A stretch of 64,000 nucleotides of DNA from Massilia sp. Bi118 (GTDB taxonomy: Bacteria; Pseudomonadota; Gammaproteobacteria; Burkholderiales; Burkholderiaceae_D), in NCBI RefSeq assembly GCF_918697865.1, contig NZ_CAKKMV010000007.1, positions 124,001-188,000 of the forward strand, given 5' to 3'. The notes below the pieces were generated by a model that was not told the origin of the DNA, did not search any database, and saw nothing but the letters and a program-made list of their open reading frames with translations. A program made the translations under genes and the position numbers. Shown piece after piece: positions 43,519-54,287 of this stretch; within the stretch, counting starts at the first letter, position 1; each line of letters opens with the position of its first letter.

Positions 43519-43585
43519 GTGGGCACCATGTGCCCACAAGCAGCACCAGCAGCACAAGCAGCACAAGCAGCACCAGCAGCACCAG
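43519..43585 (+). repeat. Palindrome plus AGCACC/AGCACA microsatellite between ahpC and ahpF
   Basis: A perfect inverted repeat, GTGGGCAC-CAT-GTGCCCAC (43519-43537), is followed by a 47-bp run of AGC/ACC/ACA trinucleotides (43539-43585). The run has a mixed 6- and 9-bp period. The palindrome resembles the GTAGGGTGGGCAC-type dispersed repeats of many proteobacteria. The run may be slippage-prone. Confidence 0.8.
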
Positions 43586-43779
43586 AGCACCGACCGCCGG
43601 GGGGCGGGACGTGCTCTCCCCCCTCCCAAAAAGCAGCCCACACGCGATGGGCCTGCCCTGAAAGACAGGCGATCAAACTGGTCGATCTGCCGGCTTGGAT
43701 TTACCACTTTGATTTGATTGGATGCGTCCGCATGTGCGTCGCATCGGCCTGAGCACGTTTGAACGAAAAGGACAAGACC

Positions 43780-45363
43780 ATGAGCGCTCTCGACAATGAC
43801 CTGAAAACCCAGCTGGGTGCCTACCTGCAACGCGTCCAGCATTCCTTCGAACTGGTGGCCTCGCTCGACGACAGCGACACCTCGAAGCAGATGCTCGACC
43901 TGCTGCAGACCATCCAGAGCCTGCGCGCCGACAAGATCACCCTGCGCACCGACGGCAACGACGCCCGCAAGCCGTCCTTCAGCCTGCAACGTACGGGTAG
44001 TAACAGCAGCCTGCGCTTTGCCGGCCTGCCGCTGGGCCACGAATTCACTTCGCTGGTGCTGGCCCTGCTGTGGACCGGCGGCCACCCGCCCAAGGTCGAG
44101 CAGGACACCATCGACACCATTAAAGCATTGGACGAGGACTACGAGTTCGAAGTCTATATGTCGCTGAGCTGCCATAACTGCCCGGACGTGGTCCAGGCCC
44201 TGAGCCTGATGGCGATCCTGAATCCGCGCGTGAAGACTACCGTGATCGAAGGCGGCGCCTTCCAGAAGGAAGTCGAGGAGCGCCAGGTGATGTCCGTGCC
44301 GATGGTGTTCCTGAACGGTGAAATGTTCGGTTCCGGCCGCATGATGGTCGAAGAGATCGTCGCCAGGCTGGACAAGGGCGCCGGCGAGCGCGACGCCGCC
44401 AAGCTGAACGCGAAAGAGCCGTATGACGTGCTGATCGTCGGCGGCGGTCCTGCCGGTTCGGCGGCCGCCGTGTACGCGGCCCGCAAGGGCATCCGCACCG
44501 GTATCGCCACCGGCCGCATGGGCGGCCAGGTGAACGACACCATGTCGATCGAGAACTACATTTCGGTGCTGGAAACCGACGGCCCGAAATTTTCAAGCGC
44601 GCTGGAAGCCCAGGTGCGCCATTACGGCGTCGACATCATGACCCAGCAGGAAGCCGCGCAACTGATCGCGCCGTCGGCGCCGGGCGAACTGGTCGAAGTC
44701 AAATTCGCCAACGGCGGCTCGCTGAAGTCGAGCACCGTGATCCTGTCGACCGGTGCGCGCTGGAGGAACGTCAACGTGCCGGGCGAGGAGCAGTACAAGA
44801 ACGCCGGCGTGAACTACTGCCCGCACTGCGACGGCCCGCTGTATAAAGGCAAGCGCGTGGCGGTGATCGGCGGCGGCAACTCGGGCGTGGAAGCGGCGAT
44901 CGACCTCGCCGGCATCGTCCAGCACGTGACCCTGATCGAGTTCGCCAATCAGCTGAAGGCGGACGCGGTGCTGGTCAACAAGCTGAACAGCCTGCCGAAC
45001 GTGACCGTGCACGTGAACGCCCAGACCACCGAGATCACCGGCGACGGCAAGAAGGTCAACGGCATCAGCTTCAAGGACCGCGTGTCGGGCGAAGACCGTC
45101 ACGTCGAGCTCGAAGGCGTGTTCGTGCAGATCGGCCTGGTGCCGAATACCGAATGGCTGAAGGGCAGCGTGGAATTGTCGCGCTTCGGCGAGATCGTGGT
45201 CGACGCCCACGGCCGCACCAACATCCCCGGTGTGTTCGCAGGCGGCGACGCCACCACCACGCCGTTCAAGCAGATCGTGATCGCGGCCGGCGACGGCGCC
45301 AAGTGCGCACTGTCGGCCTTCGACTACCTGATCCGCATGCCGGTGGCGGTCGAAGCGGCCTGA
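43780..45363 (+). CDS. ahpF: Alkyl hydroperoxide reductase subunit F
   Basis: The start at 43780 ([13 protein letters not shown]) has AAGGA upstream and gives 527 residues. The N-terminal double-thioredoxin-like domain has the redox pair in [15 protein letters not shown] domains follow with [17 protein letters not shown], the second redox pair [23 protein letters not shown] and GVFAGGDAT. It passes electrons from NADH to AhpC. The 276-bp gap from ahpC holds repeats, so the two may not be strictly co-transcribed. A strong terminator follows. Confidence 0.95.
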   Translation: MSALDNDLKTQLGAYLQRVQHSFELVASLDDSDTSKQMLDLLQTIQSLRADKITLRTDGNDARKPSFSLQRTGSNSSLRFAGLPLGHEFTSLVLALLWTGGHPPKVEQDTIDTIKALDEDYEFEVYMSLSCHNCPDVVQALSLMAILNPRVKTTVIEGGAFQKEVEERQVMSVPMVFLNGEMFGSGRMMVEEIVARLDKGAGERDAAKLNAKEPYDVLIVGGGPAGSAAAVYAARKGIRTGIATGRMGGQVNDTMSIENYISVLETDGPKFSSALEAQVRHYGVDIMTQQEAAQLIAPSAPGELVEVKFANGGSLKSSTVILSTGARWRNVNVPGEEQYKNAGVNYCPHCDGPLYKGKRVAVIGGGNSGVEAAIDLAGIVQHVTLIEFANQLKADAVLVNKLNSLPNVTVHVNAQTTEITGDGKKVNGISFKDRVSGEDRHVELEGVFVQIGLVPNTEWLKGSVELSRFGEIVVDAHGRTNIPGVFAGGDATTTPFKQIVIAAGDGAKCALSAFDYLIRMPVAVEAA

Positions 45364-45393
45364 GGCCCCGGCCACGGCCGGTAGCAAGCAAAG

Positions 45394-45426
45394 CAGCGTC
45401 CCTCGCGAGGGGGACGCTGTTTTTTT
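45394..45426 (+). terminator. Intrinsic terminator of ahpF
   Basis: CAGCGTCCC pairs with GGGACGCTG around an 8-nt loop and is followed by seven Ts. Confidence 0.9.
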
Positions 45427-45490
45427 GTTGCATGGATTCATCTTTTGAGCCATCGTTACGCCTCTTGCATTTTTATAAAGAGGAGTGGGC

Positions 45491-46792
45491 GTGCGGCGTA
45501 AAAAACTGATCCGGATCCTGTTCGTGCTGATGCTGCTGCCGGTGCTATTGCTGGCCATGATGTTGTCGCAGGCGAGCGTCGAGCTGACCGAGCACGGGGC
45601 GCACAAGCGGCTGCTTCTGCCGCTCGGGCCGGCCGGGAAGATGGCGCTCCCGCTCTACGGCGGCACCGCCGACGATCCCACGATTGCCGGCTTCCTCGAT
45701 GGTCCCATCGTTCGCACCGATGCCGCCGGCAACTGGCAGGCCACCTGGTTTTGCGAGCAGCATGCGCATCGCGCCGAGGGACGCGGCGCCCGGCTCGACA
45801 TCGATTGCGCGGGCAGGCGCTCATCGTATCCGCTGGCCCGCGCCACCATCCCGCCGGCCGAGTTTGCCATGCCGAAGAAGCTGGCGGTCCTGAGCGATAT
45901 CGAAGGTAACCGCGCCTTCCTCGATGCGGCCCTGGTCAAGCTCGGCGTCGTGGACGCAGAAGGTAACTGGCGCTATGGCAGCAATCATCTGGTCATCGCC
46001 GGCGATTCGGTCGATCGCGGCCGCGAGGTCTTTGCCGTGCTCTGGCGCCTGTATGGGCTCAGCCTCCAGGCGCAGAGCCACGGCGGAGCCGTCCATGTCC
46101 TGCTCGGCAATCACGAACAATATATCCTGCGCGATAACACGACCCGGGCCCACAAGGAGCATCTGTACGCGCTCGAACAGATGGGAGGCCATGCGTCCGC
46201 CTTTGGCGCCGACACCGTGATCGGCGCCTGGCTGCGCGCCCAGCCGGTCGTGCTCAAGGCGGGAACGGTGCTGGTGACGCACGGCGGCATCGCACCCGAG
46301 GTCGCCGCAGGAGGCTTCAGCGTCAGTGCCCTCAACCAGGCCATGCGCCAGTACTGGCGCGGCGACACGGCGCGCTCGCCCTTGCTGGACGCCGTCATCG
46401 GTCCCGCCGGCGTAACGCAATACCGCGGCTATTTCGAAGACGGCGAAGAGCGGTACGCGCGCGCCGGCAGCGCCGAGGTCGCGGGAGTGCTGCAGCATTT
46501 CGGCGCCACCGGCATCGTCGTCGGCCACACCCTGGTCGACCGGGTAAGCACATCGCACGATGGCCAAGTGTACGCGGTCGACGTCAACGCCAATACGGCC
46601 GCCGCCGAAGTGCTGGTATTCGAGGATGGCAAGCCAGGCGTGGTCGACATCGGCGTCAAACGCATGCTACCGGACGAGGGCACGCGCCCGGCGGTCCGTC
46701 CGATTGCGCTTGGCGGCGGCGCCGACTGGCGCCTGCTGGGCGCCTTCGTCCGCCGAAACGTCGAACTATCGCGCTTGCGTAACCCTTACTGA
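45491..46792 (+). CDS. Membrane-anchored calcineurin-like metallophosphoesterase
   Basis: A GTG at 45491 has AGGAG 6 nt upstream and gives 433 residues; the GTG at 45485 is an alternative. Residues ~5-27 form a signal anchor (LIRILFVLMLLPVLLLAMM). The catalytic domain shows LSDIEGN, VIAGDSVDRG, VLLGNHEQY, VTHGGIAPE and IVVGHT, the full metal-binding set of calcineurin-like phosphoesterases. The anchor puts the active site in the periplasm. Substrate is unknown. It is related in layout to Ser/Thr-phosphatase-like or nucleotidase members. Confidence 0.85.
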   Translation: MRRKKLIRILFVLMLLPVLLLAMMLSQASVELTEHGAHKRLLLPLGPAGKMALPLYGGTADDPTIAGFLDGPIVRTDAAGNWQATWFCEQHAHRAEGRGARLDIDCAGRRSSYPLARATIPPAEFAMPKKLAVLSDIEGNRAFLDAALVKLGVVDAEGNWRYGSNHLVIAGDSVDRGREVFAVLWRLYGLSLQAQSHGGAVHVLLGNHEQYILRDNTTRAHKEHLYALEQMGGHASAFGADTVIGAWLRAQPVVLKAGTVLVTHGGIAPEVAAGGFSVSALNQAMRQYWRGDTARSPLLDAVIGPAGVTQYRGYFEDGEERYARAGSAEVAGVLQHFGATGIVVGHTLVDRVSTSHDGQVYAVDVNANTAAAEVLVFEDGKPGVVDIGVKRMLPDEGTRPAVRPIALGGGADWRLLGAFVRRNVELSRLRNPY

Positions 46793-46804
46793 ATCGCGCA
46801 TCGC

Positions 46805-47009
46805 GTCTACCCATACGTAGAGCTGATGCGGACCAATGCCGGGCAGCCGTGGATCGGAAGCGGAGCGTGTCCAGCACTTGATGGGCTACCGGATCGACAA
46901 CAACGGCGTCGGTCCGGCCCGTGTCGAATGGGTGGAAATGCGCTTACTGGATGCCTGCTGCAAAGCGCCAGCGGTGAAGTTCCGCCCCGCGCAAAGAGGC
47001 GGCAAGTAA
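46805..47009 (+). pseudogene. Frameshifted remnant of a hypothetical membrane-linked protein gene
   Basis: One frame reads VYPYVELMRTNAGQPW. After a shift, the frame from 46836 reads GYRIDNNGVGPARVEWVEM and on to a stop at 47007-47009. In a common proteobacterial family of unknown function, a WPYLE-like stretch precedes an N-x-GVGPA motif, so the two frames look like one broken gene. The family match is from memory and tentative. Confidence 0.35.
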
Positions 47010-47040
47010 GGAGGGTGAACTGCAGGTTTTGCCGCGTTGC

Positions 47041-47160
47041 TCAGTGGAAGAACATCGGCGCCATGCCGCTCAAGGCATCCGTTTCTACCAGCAGCCAGGT
47101 AGCAATGCTGATGAGTCCGACGTGGAGAGCGGTCCAGGTAGCGGGGAAGATGCGAATCAT
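47041..47160 (-). CDS. Possible single-pass mini-membrane protein (39 aa)
   Basis: The minus-strand frame starts at 47160 with a GGAG site about 8 nt upstream. It encodes 39 residues with one hydrophobic helix (WTALHVGLISIATWLLV). Size, ribosome binding site and helix suit a real small membrane protein, but nothing else confirms it. Confidence 0.4.
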   Translation of the reverse strand: MIRIFPATWTALHVGLISIATWLLVETDALSGMAPMFFH

Positions 47161-47376
47161 GATCGAACTCCAATTGTGTGCCGGTTGCAGGAGAATATGG
47201 TTCCATGATAGGTCGACTGCAAAATGGCAAGTATCGGCGGGGATTCCGCCGCATTGTAGGAAAACGCCTTGTCGACCTGTCTGAGCGGTGGCAGAAAGCT
47301 CTAGTGGCGCTCCTACGGTAGCTGTAGGTTGCGTCCTATAGCGGTTCAGTTCGGCCTTATTTAGAGTGAGGCCATC

Positions 47377-49089
47377 ATGACCCGACACGAACCCAAACTC
47401 CTGCACAAGGGCCTGCTTGCGGTCCGCCGCAACACCATCCGCCGCCTGCTCGATACCGTTTTCGGCATCCAGCAATTGCGCGACGGCCAGCAACGCGTCA
47501 TCGACAGCGTCCTCGACGGTAAGGACACGCTGGCGATCATGCCCACCGGCAGCGGTAAATCGCTGTGCTACCAGATTCCCGCCCGCATCCTGGAAGGGAT
47601 GACCATCGTCGTTTCCCCGCTCATCTCCCTGATGAAGGACCAGCTCGAAAAGCTGGAAGAGATGGGGATCCGCGCCGTGCAGGTCAACAGCAGCCTGTCC
47701 GCCGAGGAGGAGCGGCAATCGCTTGCCGCCATTGGGGAAAACCGCTGCGAAATCGTGTTCTGCACCCCCGAGCGCCTGGTGATGGCGGAGTTCGTGGAGA
47801 TACTGAAGCAGGTGAGGATCGCCCTGGTGGTGGTCGACGAAGCCCACTGCATCTCGCAATGGGGGCACGACTTCCGCCCGGCCTATCTCGAGATGGCGGG
47901 CGCGATCGAAGCCCTGGACCGTCCGCCTGTACTGGCGCTGACCGCCACCGCCACCGAGGAAGTGGTCGAGGACATCGGCCGCCAGCTCAACCGGCCACGG
48001 ATGTACGTGGTGAACACCGGCGTCTACCGCCCGAACCTGCACTACCGCGTGCTGCAGGTGACGAATCCGGACGAAAAACTGGAGCAAGCCCAGCGCCTGG
48101 TCCGCGAGACCGAGGGCAAGGGCATCGTCTACGCCGCCACCGTCAAGGTGGCAGAAGAGGTGTATCACCTGCTGGCGGAGGCCGGCGAATCCGTCACCCT
48201 CTACCACGGCAAGCTGCCGGCCGCCGAGCGCAAGGCCAACCAGGACCTGTTCATGAACGACGAGCGGCGGGTCATGGTGGCGACCAACGCGTTCGGCATG
48301 GGCATCGACAAGCCGGACACCCGCTTCGTGATCCACATGCAGATTCCCGCCAACCTGGAAGCCTATTACCAGGAATCCGGTCGCGCCGGCCGCGACGGCA
48401 AGGATGCCGAATGCACGCTGCTGTTCCTGCAAGACGATAAAAGAGTGCAGCAGTTCTTCCTGGTGAAGCACTACCCGACCGCCGAGGAAATCCGCCATGT
48501 CTACGAGGCCGTGCGCGAACTGGCGGAGAACGAGACCGCGACGCCCGAGCGCGTGGACGACGTCGCCGGCGAGCTGGCCGGTCCGCACCTGAAGGTCTGC
48601 CTGAAGCTGCTGAAGGACGCCAAGCTGCTGCGCCAGTCGCGCAAGCTGGCCTACAACGTGACCGCCCAGGTGCCGAAGGACAGCCTGTTCGAAGCCATGG
48701 CCGAGGTCTACCGCCGCAAGCAGGAACACGACAAGGAGTCCCTGGAGCAGATGGTCAGCTATGCGGTGAGCGGTTTCTGCCGCTGGAAGCTGCTGCTCGA
48801 TTACTTCGGCGACGAGGTCGACGGCTTCGAGAAATGCTGCCGCTGCGATAATTGTCTGAATCCGCCGGCGGCCGTGCTGGAGGATATCGAGATCCGCGAC
48901 GACGAGTTCGACCGCGAACCGGAGCCGGCACCCGATCCTGCAAGCTCCTTCGAACCCGGCGCGCGCGTGAAGGTGCCGAAGTATGGCGAGGGCGTGGTGT
49001 TCTCGGTGGCCGGCGACCAGGTTTGTATCGAGTTCCCGGATGGCGAGCAGCGGTCCTTCATGAAAGACTTCGTGGAACATATCGAATAA
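47377..49089 (+). CDS. recQ: RecQ-family DNA helicase
   Basis: The 570-residue protein has all RecQ helicase motifs: IMPTGSGKSLCYQIPA (I), VVSPLISLMKDQ (Ia), VVDEAHCISQWGHDFRP (II), LTATAT (III), VATNAFGMGIDKPD (V) and YYQESGRAGRDG (VI). A zinc domain follows (CRW...CCRCDNC). The C-terminus lacks a clear HRDC domain and instead ends with a small SH3-like domain (GARVKVPKYGEGVVFSV), typical of RecQs placed beside the ligase-associated repair genes. The exonuclease gene follows after 8 bp. Confidence 0.9.
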   Translation: MTRHEPKLLHKGLLAVRRNTIRRLLDTVFGIQQLRDGQQRVIDSVLDGKDTLAIMPTGSGKSLCYQIPARILEGMTIVVSPLISLMKDQLEKLEEMGIRAVQVNSSLSAEEERQSLAAIGENRCEIVFCTPERLVMAEFVEILKQVRIALVVVDEAHCISQWGHDFRPAYLEMAGAIEALDRPPVLALTATATEEVVEDIGRQLNRPRMYVVNTGVYRPNLHYRVLQVTNPDEKLEQAQRLVRETEGKGIVYAATVKVAEEVYHLLAEAGESVTLYHGKLPAAERKANQDLFMNDERRVMVATNAFGMGIDKPDTRFVIHMQIPANLEAYYQESGRAGRDGKDAECTLLFLQDDKRVQQFFLVKHYPTAEEIRHVYEAVRELAENETATPERVDDVAGELAGPHLKVCLKLLKDAKLLRQSRKLAYNVTAQVPKDSLFEAMAEVYRRKQEHDKESLEQMVSYAVSGFCRWKLLLDYFGDEVDGFEKCCRCDNCLNPPAAVLEDIEIRDDEFDREPEPAPDPASSFEPGARVKVPKYGEGVVFSVAGDQVCIEFPDGEQRSFMKDFVEHIE

Positions 49090-49097
49090 GGAGCTCT

Positions 49098-50171
49098 ATG
49101 GGTGACATGGTCGTCGTAAGGAAGGAGGGCCTGTACTGCGTACCTGGCGATTTCTACATCGACCCGTGGCGGCCGGTGGACCGGGCCGTCATCACCCATG
49201 CCCACGGCGACCATGCGCGCTGGGGCCACAAGCATTACCTGGCCTCCGATGCGAGCGTCAACATCCTGAAGTCGCGCCTGGGCGCCGACATCAACATCGA
49301 CGGCCTGGCCTATGGCGAACGCATCGTCCATAACGGCGTTACCGTCTCGCTGCACCCGGCCGGCCACGTGCTCGGCTCGGCCCAGGTGCGCATGGAACAT
49401 GAGGGCGAGATCTGGGTCGCTTCCGGTGACTACAAGGTCGAACCCGACGCCACCTGCGCCCCCTTCGAGGCGGTGCGCTGCCATACCTTCATCACCGAAT
49501 CCACCTTCGGCCTGCCGATCTACCGCTGGGACCCACAGCAGGAAGTCTTCGACGGCATCAACGCCTGGTGGCGCCGCAACGCGGAGGAGGGCCGCACCAG
49601 CGTGCTCTACGCCTATGCCTTCGGCAAGGCCCAGCGCGTGCTGTCCGGGCTGGACACCTCGATCGGTCCCATCGTCTGCCACGGCGCGGTCGAGCCGCTG
49701 AACCGCGTCTACCGCGAGGGCGGGGTCGTGCTGCCGCATACCCAACTGGTGAGCGAGACCGGCAAGGACGAGATGAAGCGCGCTTTAGTCCTGGCGCCGC
49801 CGTCCGCCGCCGGCTCGACCTGGACCCGCCGCTTCGGCGACTACTCCGACGCTTTCGCCAGCGGCTGGATGCTGCTGCGCGGCGCGCGGCGACGGCGCGG
49901 CGTCGACCGTGGCTTCGTGCTGTCCGACCATGCCGACTGGCCAGGCCTGCTGAGTGCCATCGAGGCTACCGGCGCGCAGCAGGTGGTGGTCACGCACGGC
50001 TCGATTCCGGTGATGGTGCGCTGGCTGTGCCAGATCGGACTGGATGCGAAGGCTTTCGATACCGAGTACGGCGACGATGAGGCGACTGACGTCGCGTCAT
50101 CGAACGACGAGGCGACGGGTTCGGCAACTCCGGAAGAGGGGGAAGCGAAGAAGGAGACAAAGGATGCGTGA
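49098..50171 (+). CDS. Ligase-associated DNA exonuclease (metallo-beta-lactamase fold)
   Basis: The ATG at 49098 has AAGGAG upstream and gives 357 residues. The metallo-beta-lactamase motif THAHGDHARWGH, then HPAGHVLGSAQV, ASGDYKVEPD and VLSDHADW (beta-CASP part), match the exonuclease of the ligase-associated DNA damage response cluster, a relative of SNM1/Artemis-type nucleases. The last 25 residues are acidic and low in complexity. The stop overlaps the ligase start by 8 bp. Confidence 0.92.
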   Translation: MGDMVVVRKEGLYCVPGDFYIDPWRPVDRAVITHAHGDHARWGHKHYLASDASVNILKSRLGADINIDGLAYGERIVHNGVTVSLHPAGHVLGSAQVRMEHEGEIWVASGDYKVEPDATCAPFEAVRCHTFITESTFGLPIYRWDPQQEVFDGINAWWRRNAEEGRTSVLYAYAFGKAQRVLSGLDTSIGPIVCHGAVEPLNRVYREGGVVLPHTQLVSETGKDEMKRALVLAPPSAAGSTWTRRFGDYSDAFASGWMLLRGARRRRGVDRGFVLSDHADWPGLLSAIEATGAQQVVVTHGSIPVMVRWLCQIGLDAKAFDTEYGDDEATDVASSNDEATGSATPEEGEAKKETKDA

Positions 50172-51795
50172 ATTCGCCCAGCTCTACGCCGAACTCGACG
50201 AAACCACCGCTACCAACCGCAAGCTGGAAGCGCTGCAGAACTACTTCGAGCACACGGCGCCCGAGAACGCCGCCTGGGCCGTCTACTTCCTGGCCGGCGG
50301 CAAGCCGCGCCAGGCCGTGCCGACCAGGGTGCTGCGCGAAGCGGCCATCGAATACGCCGGCCTGGACGAGTGGCTGTTCGAGGAGTCCCACGCCGCGGTC
50401 GGCGACATGGCCGAGACCATCGCCCACATCCTGCCGGCGCCCAAGCGCCACAGCGACATCGGCCTGGCGACCTGGATGGAAGAGCGGATCGGCCCCTTGC
50501 GCGGCGCCGACCCCGGCTTCATCCGCGAAAAGCTGTTCGAGTACTGGGACGAGCTGACCTGGCGCGAGCGCTTCCTGTTCGTGAAGCTGATCGGCGGCGG
50601 CTTCCGCGTGGGCGTGTCGAAGCTGCTGGTGACGCGCGCGCTGGCGGCCATCGCGGCCGTCGACGCCAAGCTGATCGCCCAGCGCCTGATGGGCTGGACC
50701 GATGGCCGCGTGCGCCCGACGGCGGCCGGCTTCCTGCAGCTGATCGCGGCCCAGTCCGAAGACGAGCACAAGCTGCGCGGCGGCCAGCCCTATCCCTTCT
50801 TCCTGGCGCACCAGCTGAACGGCGACCCGGCCGAGCTGGGGCTGCTCGCCGACTGGCAGGTCGAGTGGAAGTACGACGGCATCCGCGCCCAGCTGGTACG
50901 GCGCGGCGCCCAGAACTATTTGTGGTCGCGCGGCGAGGACCTGATCACCGAGCGCTTCCCGGAGCTGGCCGCACTCGGCCTGCCGGAAGGGACGGTGGTC
51001 GATGGCGAAGTCCTGATCTGGACTGGGGGCGATTCTCCCGCGCCCTTTGCCGACCTGCAGAAGCGCATCGGCCGCAAGACCTTGAGCGCCAAATTGCTGG
51101 CCGAGCTGCCTGCGGTGCTGCTGGCCTACGACCTGCTGGAGCTGGACGGCGTCGACCTGCGGGCTTTGCCCCAGCACGAGCGGCGCGCGCTGCTGGAGAC
51201 CCTGGTGACGGGTGTGGCCAAGCCCCAGCTGCGCATTTCACCCTTGGTGACAGCCGATACCTGGGATGACCTTGGCAAGCTGCGCGAAGAATCGCGCGCA
51301 CGCGGCGTCGAAGGCATGATGCTGAAGGCGCGCAACGCCCAGTACGGCGTGGGCCGCACCAAGGACGTCGGCACCTGGTGGAAGTGGAAGATCGATCCGT
51401 ATGCGGTGGACGCGGTGCTGATCTACGCCCAGCCGGGCAGCGGCCGCCGCGCTTCGCTCTACACCGACTACACCTTCGCGGTGTGGGACGGCGAAGGCGA
51501 ACAGCGCCGCCTGGTGCCTTTCGCGAAAGCGTATTCGGGGCTCACGGACGCCGAGATCCGCCAGGTCGACGCCGTCATCCGCAAGACCACGGTCGAGAAG
51601 TTCGGCCCGGTGCGTTCCGTGAAGCCGACCATGGTGTTCGAGCTGGGCTTCGAGGGCATCGCGCTGTCGCCGCGCCACAAGGCCGGCATTGCGGTGCGCT
51701 TCCCGCGCATCCTGCGCCGGCGCGACGACAAGCCTGTCGAAGAAGCCGATACACTCGATACCCTGAAGGGTTTATTAGAGGCTGCGCAGCCATGA
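50164..51795 (+). CDS. ATP-dependent DNA ligase of the repair cluster
   Basis: The start at 50164 has AAGGAG-like sequence upstream and gives 543 residues. An N-terminal DNA-binding domain (1-200) precedes the nucleotidyltransferase core with the catalytic lysine in [11 protein letters not shown] (Lys236), VVDGEVLIW (III), [24 protein letters not shown] (IV) and WWKWKID (V). An OB-fold domain follows. This is the LigB/LigC-type ATP ligase found together with the exonuclease, helicase and PdeM. Start and stop overlap both neighbours. Confidence 0.93.
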   Translation: MREFAQLYAELDETTATNRKLEALQNYFEHTAPENAAWAVYFLAGGKPRQAVPTRVLREAAIEYAGLDEWLFEESHAAVGDMAETIAHILPAPKRHSDIGLATWMEERIGPLRGADPGFIREKLFEYWDELTWRERFLFVKLIGGGFRVGVSKLLVTRALAAIAAVDAKLIAQRLMGWTDGRVRPTAAGFLQLIAAQSEDEHKLRGGQPYPFFLAHQLNGDPAELGLLADWQVEWKYDGIRAQLVRRGAQNYLWSRGEDLITERFPELAALGLPEGTVVDGEVLIWTGGDSPAPFADLQKRIGRKTLSAKLLAELPAVLLAYDLLELDGVDLRALPQHERRALLETLVTGVAKPQLRISPLVTADTWDDLGKLREESRARGVEGMMLKARNAQYGVGRTKDVGTWWKWKIDPYAVDAVLIYAQPGSGRRASLYTDYTFAVWDGEGEQRRLVPFAKAYSGLTDAEIRQVDAVIRKTTVEKFGPVRSVKPTMVFELGFEGIALSPRHKAGIAVRFPRILRRRDDKPVEEADTLDTLKGLLEAAQP

Positions 51796-54287
51796 GCAAG
51801 TCGCAGGCAGAGCAGGCGGTCGACGCCTGGTTCGCGGGCCGCGGCTGGAAGGTGTTTCCCTTCCAGCGCGCCGTGTGGAAGGCCGCCCTGGCCGGGCAGT
51901 CCGGGCTGCTGCACGCGAACACCGGTGCGGGCAAGACCTATGCCGTCTGGTTCGCAGCGATGCTGCGCGGCGCAAACCGTTCCCGGCGCGACCGTACCGG
52001 CCTGCGCGTGCTGTGGATCACGCCCATGCGCGCGCTGGCTGCCGACACCCAGCGTTCGCTCGAAGTCTCGGCCGAAGAGCTGGGCGCCGCCAGTCCCGAT
52101 GCGATCGGCGCCTGGACCCTGGGCGCGCGCACCGGCGATACCGGATCAGGCGAGCGTGCGCGCCAGGCCAAGAACCTGCCGGGCGCGCTGATCACGACGC
52201 CGGAATCGCTGTCCCTGCTGCTCTCGCATGCGGGCGCGCGTGACCAGTTCAAGCATCTCGACATGATCATCATCGACGAGTGGCACGAGCTGATGGGCAG
52301 CAAGCGCGGCGTGCAGGTGCAGCTGGCGCTGGCGCGCTTGCGGCGCTGGAATCCGGAACTGGTCGTGTGGGGCCTGTCGGCCACCATGGGCAATTTGCAG
52401 GATGCGCGCAATGTGCTGCTGGGGACCGGCGCCGATGAAAGCAAAAGCGTGCTGGTCGAGGGCGACCTGAAAAAGCAGATCGTGGTCGATTGCCTGATTC
52501 CGCAGAATGTTTCGCGCTTTCCCTGGGGCGGCCACTTGGGCCTGCAGATGCTGCAGCCTGTCATCGACGAGATCGAGAAGAACGGCGCGACCCTGGTATT
52601 CACCAACACCCGTTCCTCCTCCGAGGTCTGGTACCAGAACCTGATCGAGGCCAGGCCCGACTGGGCCGGCACGGTGGCCCTGCACCATGGCTCGCTCGAC
52701 CGCGAAGTGCGCGACTGGGTCGAGAAAGGTTTGAAGAACGGCGAGCTCAAGGCCGTGGTCTGCACGGCCAGCCTGGACCTGGGCGTGGACTTCCTGCCGG
52801 TCGAGCGCGTGCTGCAGGTCGGCAGCGCCAAGAACATCGCGCGCCTGCTGCAGCGGGCCGGGCGCAGCGGCCATGCGCCGGGACGGATCTCGCGCGTGAC
52901 CCTGGTGCCGACCAACAGCCTGGAACTGCTGGAAGCCGCCGGCGCCAGGCGCGCCGTGGCCACCCGCCGCATCGAAGCGCGGCAGGTGCCGAACAAGCCC
53001 TTCGACGTGCTGGTGCAGCACCTGGTGACGATCGCGCTGGGCGGCGGCTTCCGCTCCGAGGAGCTGTATGAAGAGGTGACGACTGCCTGGTCCTACCGTC
53101 ACCTGACGAAGGAAGAGTGGCAGTGGGCGCTGGACTTCGTCGCGCGCGGCGGGCAGAGCCTGTCCGTCTATCCCGAGTACCGGCGCGTGCTGCCGGACGA
53201 GGAGGGCGTCTACCGCGTGCCCGATGCCACCATCGGCCGGCGGCACCGCATGAGCATCGGCACCATCGTCTCGGACGCGCAGATGCAGGTGCAGTACGTG
53301 AGCGGCGGACGGATCGGCAGCGTCGAGGAATCCTTCGTCGGCCGCCTGAAGCCAGGCGACCATTTCCTGTTCAGCGGGCGCATCCTGGAACTGGTGCGGG
53401 TCCACGAGATGACGGCTTACGTGAAGCGCAGCGCCAGTACCAAGGGCGCGATCAGCCGCTGGGGCGGCACCAAGGTCCCGCTCAGCGCCGAGATGGCGCG
53501 CGCCGGACTGGAAGAGCTGGAGCGCGCCTCGCGCGGCATCTATGAAGGCCCGGAAATGCAGGCGGTGCGGCCGCTGCTGGAGGTACAGGCGCGCTGGTCT
53601 GCGCTGCCGACGGGCGAGGTGCTGGTCATCGAGAGCATGAAGAGCCGCGAGGGCTATCACCTGTTCGTCTATCCCTTCGGCGGGCGCTCGGTGCATACCG
53701 GCCTGGCCTCTCTGGTCGCTTTCCGCGTCGGCAAGCTGATGCCCTCGACCTTTTCGGTGGCGGTCAATGACTATGGTTTCGAGCTGCTGTCACCGGAACC
53801 GGTGGACTGGGCCCGCATGTTCGATGCGGAGACGGGCGCGGATGTCGGGCTGTTCGATACCGGGCGCCTGCTGGAAGATGTGCTGGACAGCCTGAACGCG
53901 ACCCAGCTGGCGCAGCGGCGCTTCCGCGAGGTGGCGCGCATCGCCGGACTGGTGAACCAGGGTTTTCCGGGCCAGCGCAAGTCGATGCGCCAGGTGCAGG
54001 CCTCGAGCGCGCTCTTTTATGAAGTCTTCCGCAAGCACGACAGCGGCAACCTGCTGCTGACCCAGGCCGAGCGCGAGGTGCTGGAGCAGGAGCTCGAATT
54101 GACGCGCCTGCGCGATACGCTTACCGAGCTGCACGCGCGCCGCGTGTCCTTCCACGAAGTCAAACGCGCCACGCCCTTCGGCTTTCCGCTGATGGTCGAA
54201 CGCTTCCGCGAAAAGGTCTCGACCGAGAAGCTGTCCGACCGCGTGGCGCGCATGGTGCGCGAACTGGAAAAGGCGGCTGCGGCATGA
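51792..54287 (+). CDS. Ligase-associated Lhr-like DEXH helicase
   Basis: The 831-residue protein has Walker [14 protein letters not shown] (with the fixed Ala-Asn-Thr-Gly), the DEXH motif [32 protein letters not shown] and [13 protein letters not shown], followed by the Lhr winged-helix and beta-barrel core. Lhr-core helicases translocate 3'-5' on single strands. The gene overlaps the ligase stop (ATGA) and the PdeM start, so the four genes are one translational unit. Confidence 0.93.
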   Translation: MSKSQAEQAVDAWFAGRGWKVFPFQRAVWKAALAGQSGLLHANTGAGKTYAVWFAAMLRGANRSRRDRTGLRVLWITPMRALAADTQRSLEVSAEELGAASPDAIGAWTLGARTGDTGSGERARQAKNLPGALITTPESLSLLLSHAGARDQFKHLDMIIIDEWHELMGSKRGVQVQLALARLRRWNPELVVWGLSATMGNLQDARNVLLGTGADESKSVLVEGDLKKQIVVDCLIPQNVSRFPWGGHLGLQMLQPVIDEIEKNGATLVFTNTRSSSEVWYQNLIEARPDWAGTVALHHGSLDREVRDWVEKGLKNGELKAVVCTASLDLGVDFLPVERVLQVGSAKNIARLLQRAGRSGHAPGRISRVTLVPTNSLELLEAAGARRAVATRRIEARQVPNKPFDVLVQHLVTIALGGGFRSEELYEEVTTAWSYRHLTKEEWQWALDFVARGGQSLSVYPEYRRVLPDEEGVYRVPDATIGRRHRMSIGTIVSDAQMQVQYVSGGRIGSVEESFVGRLKPGDHFLFSGRILELVRVHEMTAYVKRSASTKGAISRWGGTKVPLSAEMARAGLEELERASRGIYEGPEMQAVRPLLEVQARWSALPTGEVLVIESMKSREGYHLFVYPFGGRSVHTGLASLVAFRVGKLMPSTFSVAVNDYGFELLSPEPVDWARMFDAETGADVGLFDTGRLLEDVLDSLNATQLAQRRFREVARIAGLVNQGFPGQRKSMRQVQASSALFYEVFRKHDSGNLLLTQAEREVLEQELELTRLRDTLTELHARRVSFHEVKRATPFGFPLMVERFREKVSTEKLSDRVARMVRELEKAAAA

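Larger units (their letters stand above)
46793..47376 (+). other. 584-bp region with gene debris
   Basis: No full-length gene is seen. It holds the frameshifted remnant at 46805-47009 and the minus-strand mini-ORF at 47041-47160. The last 100 bp, with a T-rich stretch before the ATG at 47377, probably include the recQ promoter. Confidence 0.5.

Noticed and set aside
43539..43585. Short tandem run read as a coding repeat or CRISPR
   Set aside because: The trinucleotide run has no spacers and the surrounding frame lacks a ribosome binding site.
47041..49080. A 679-codon minus-strand frame opposite recQ
   Set aside because: Antisense to clear RecQ motifs. Only its last 39 codons, outside recQ, could be a separate mini-gene.
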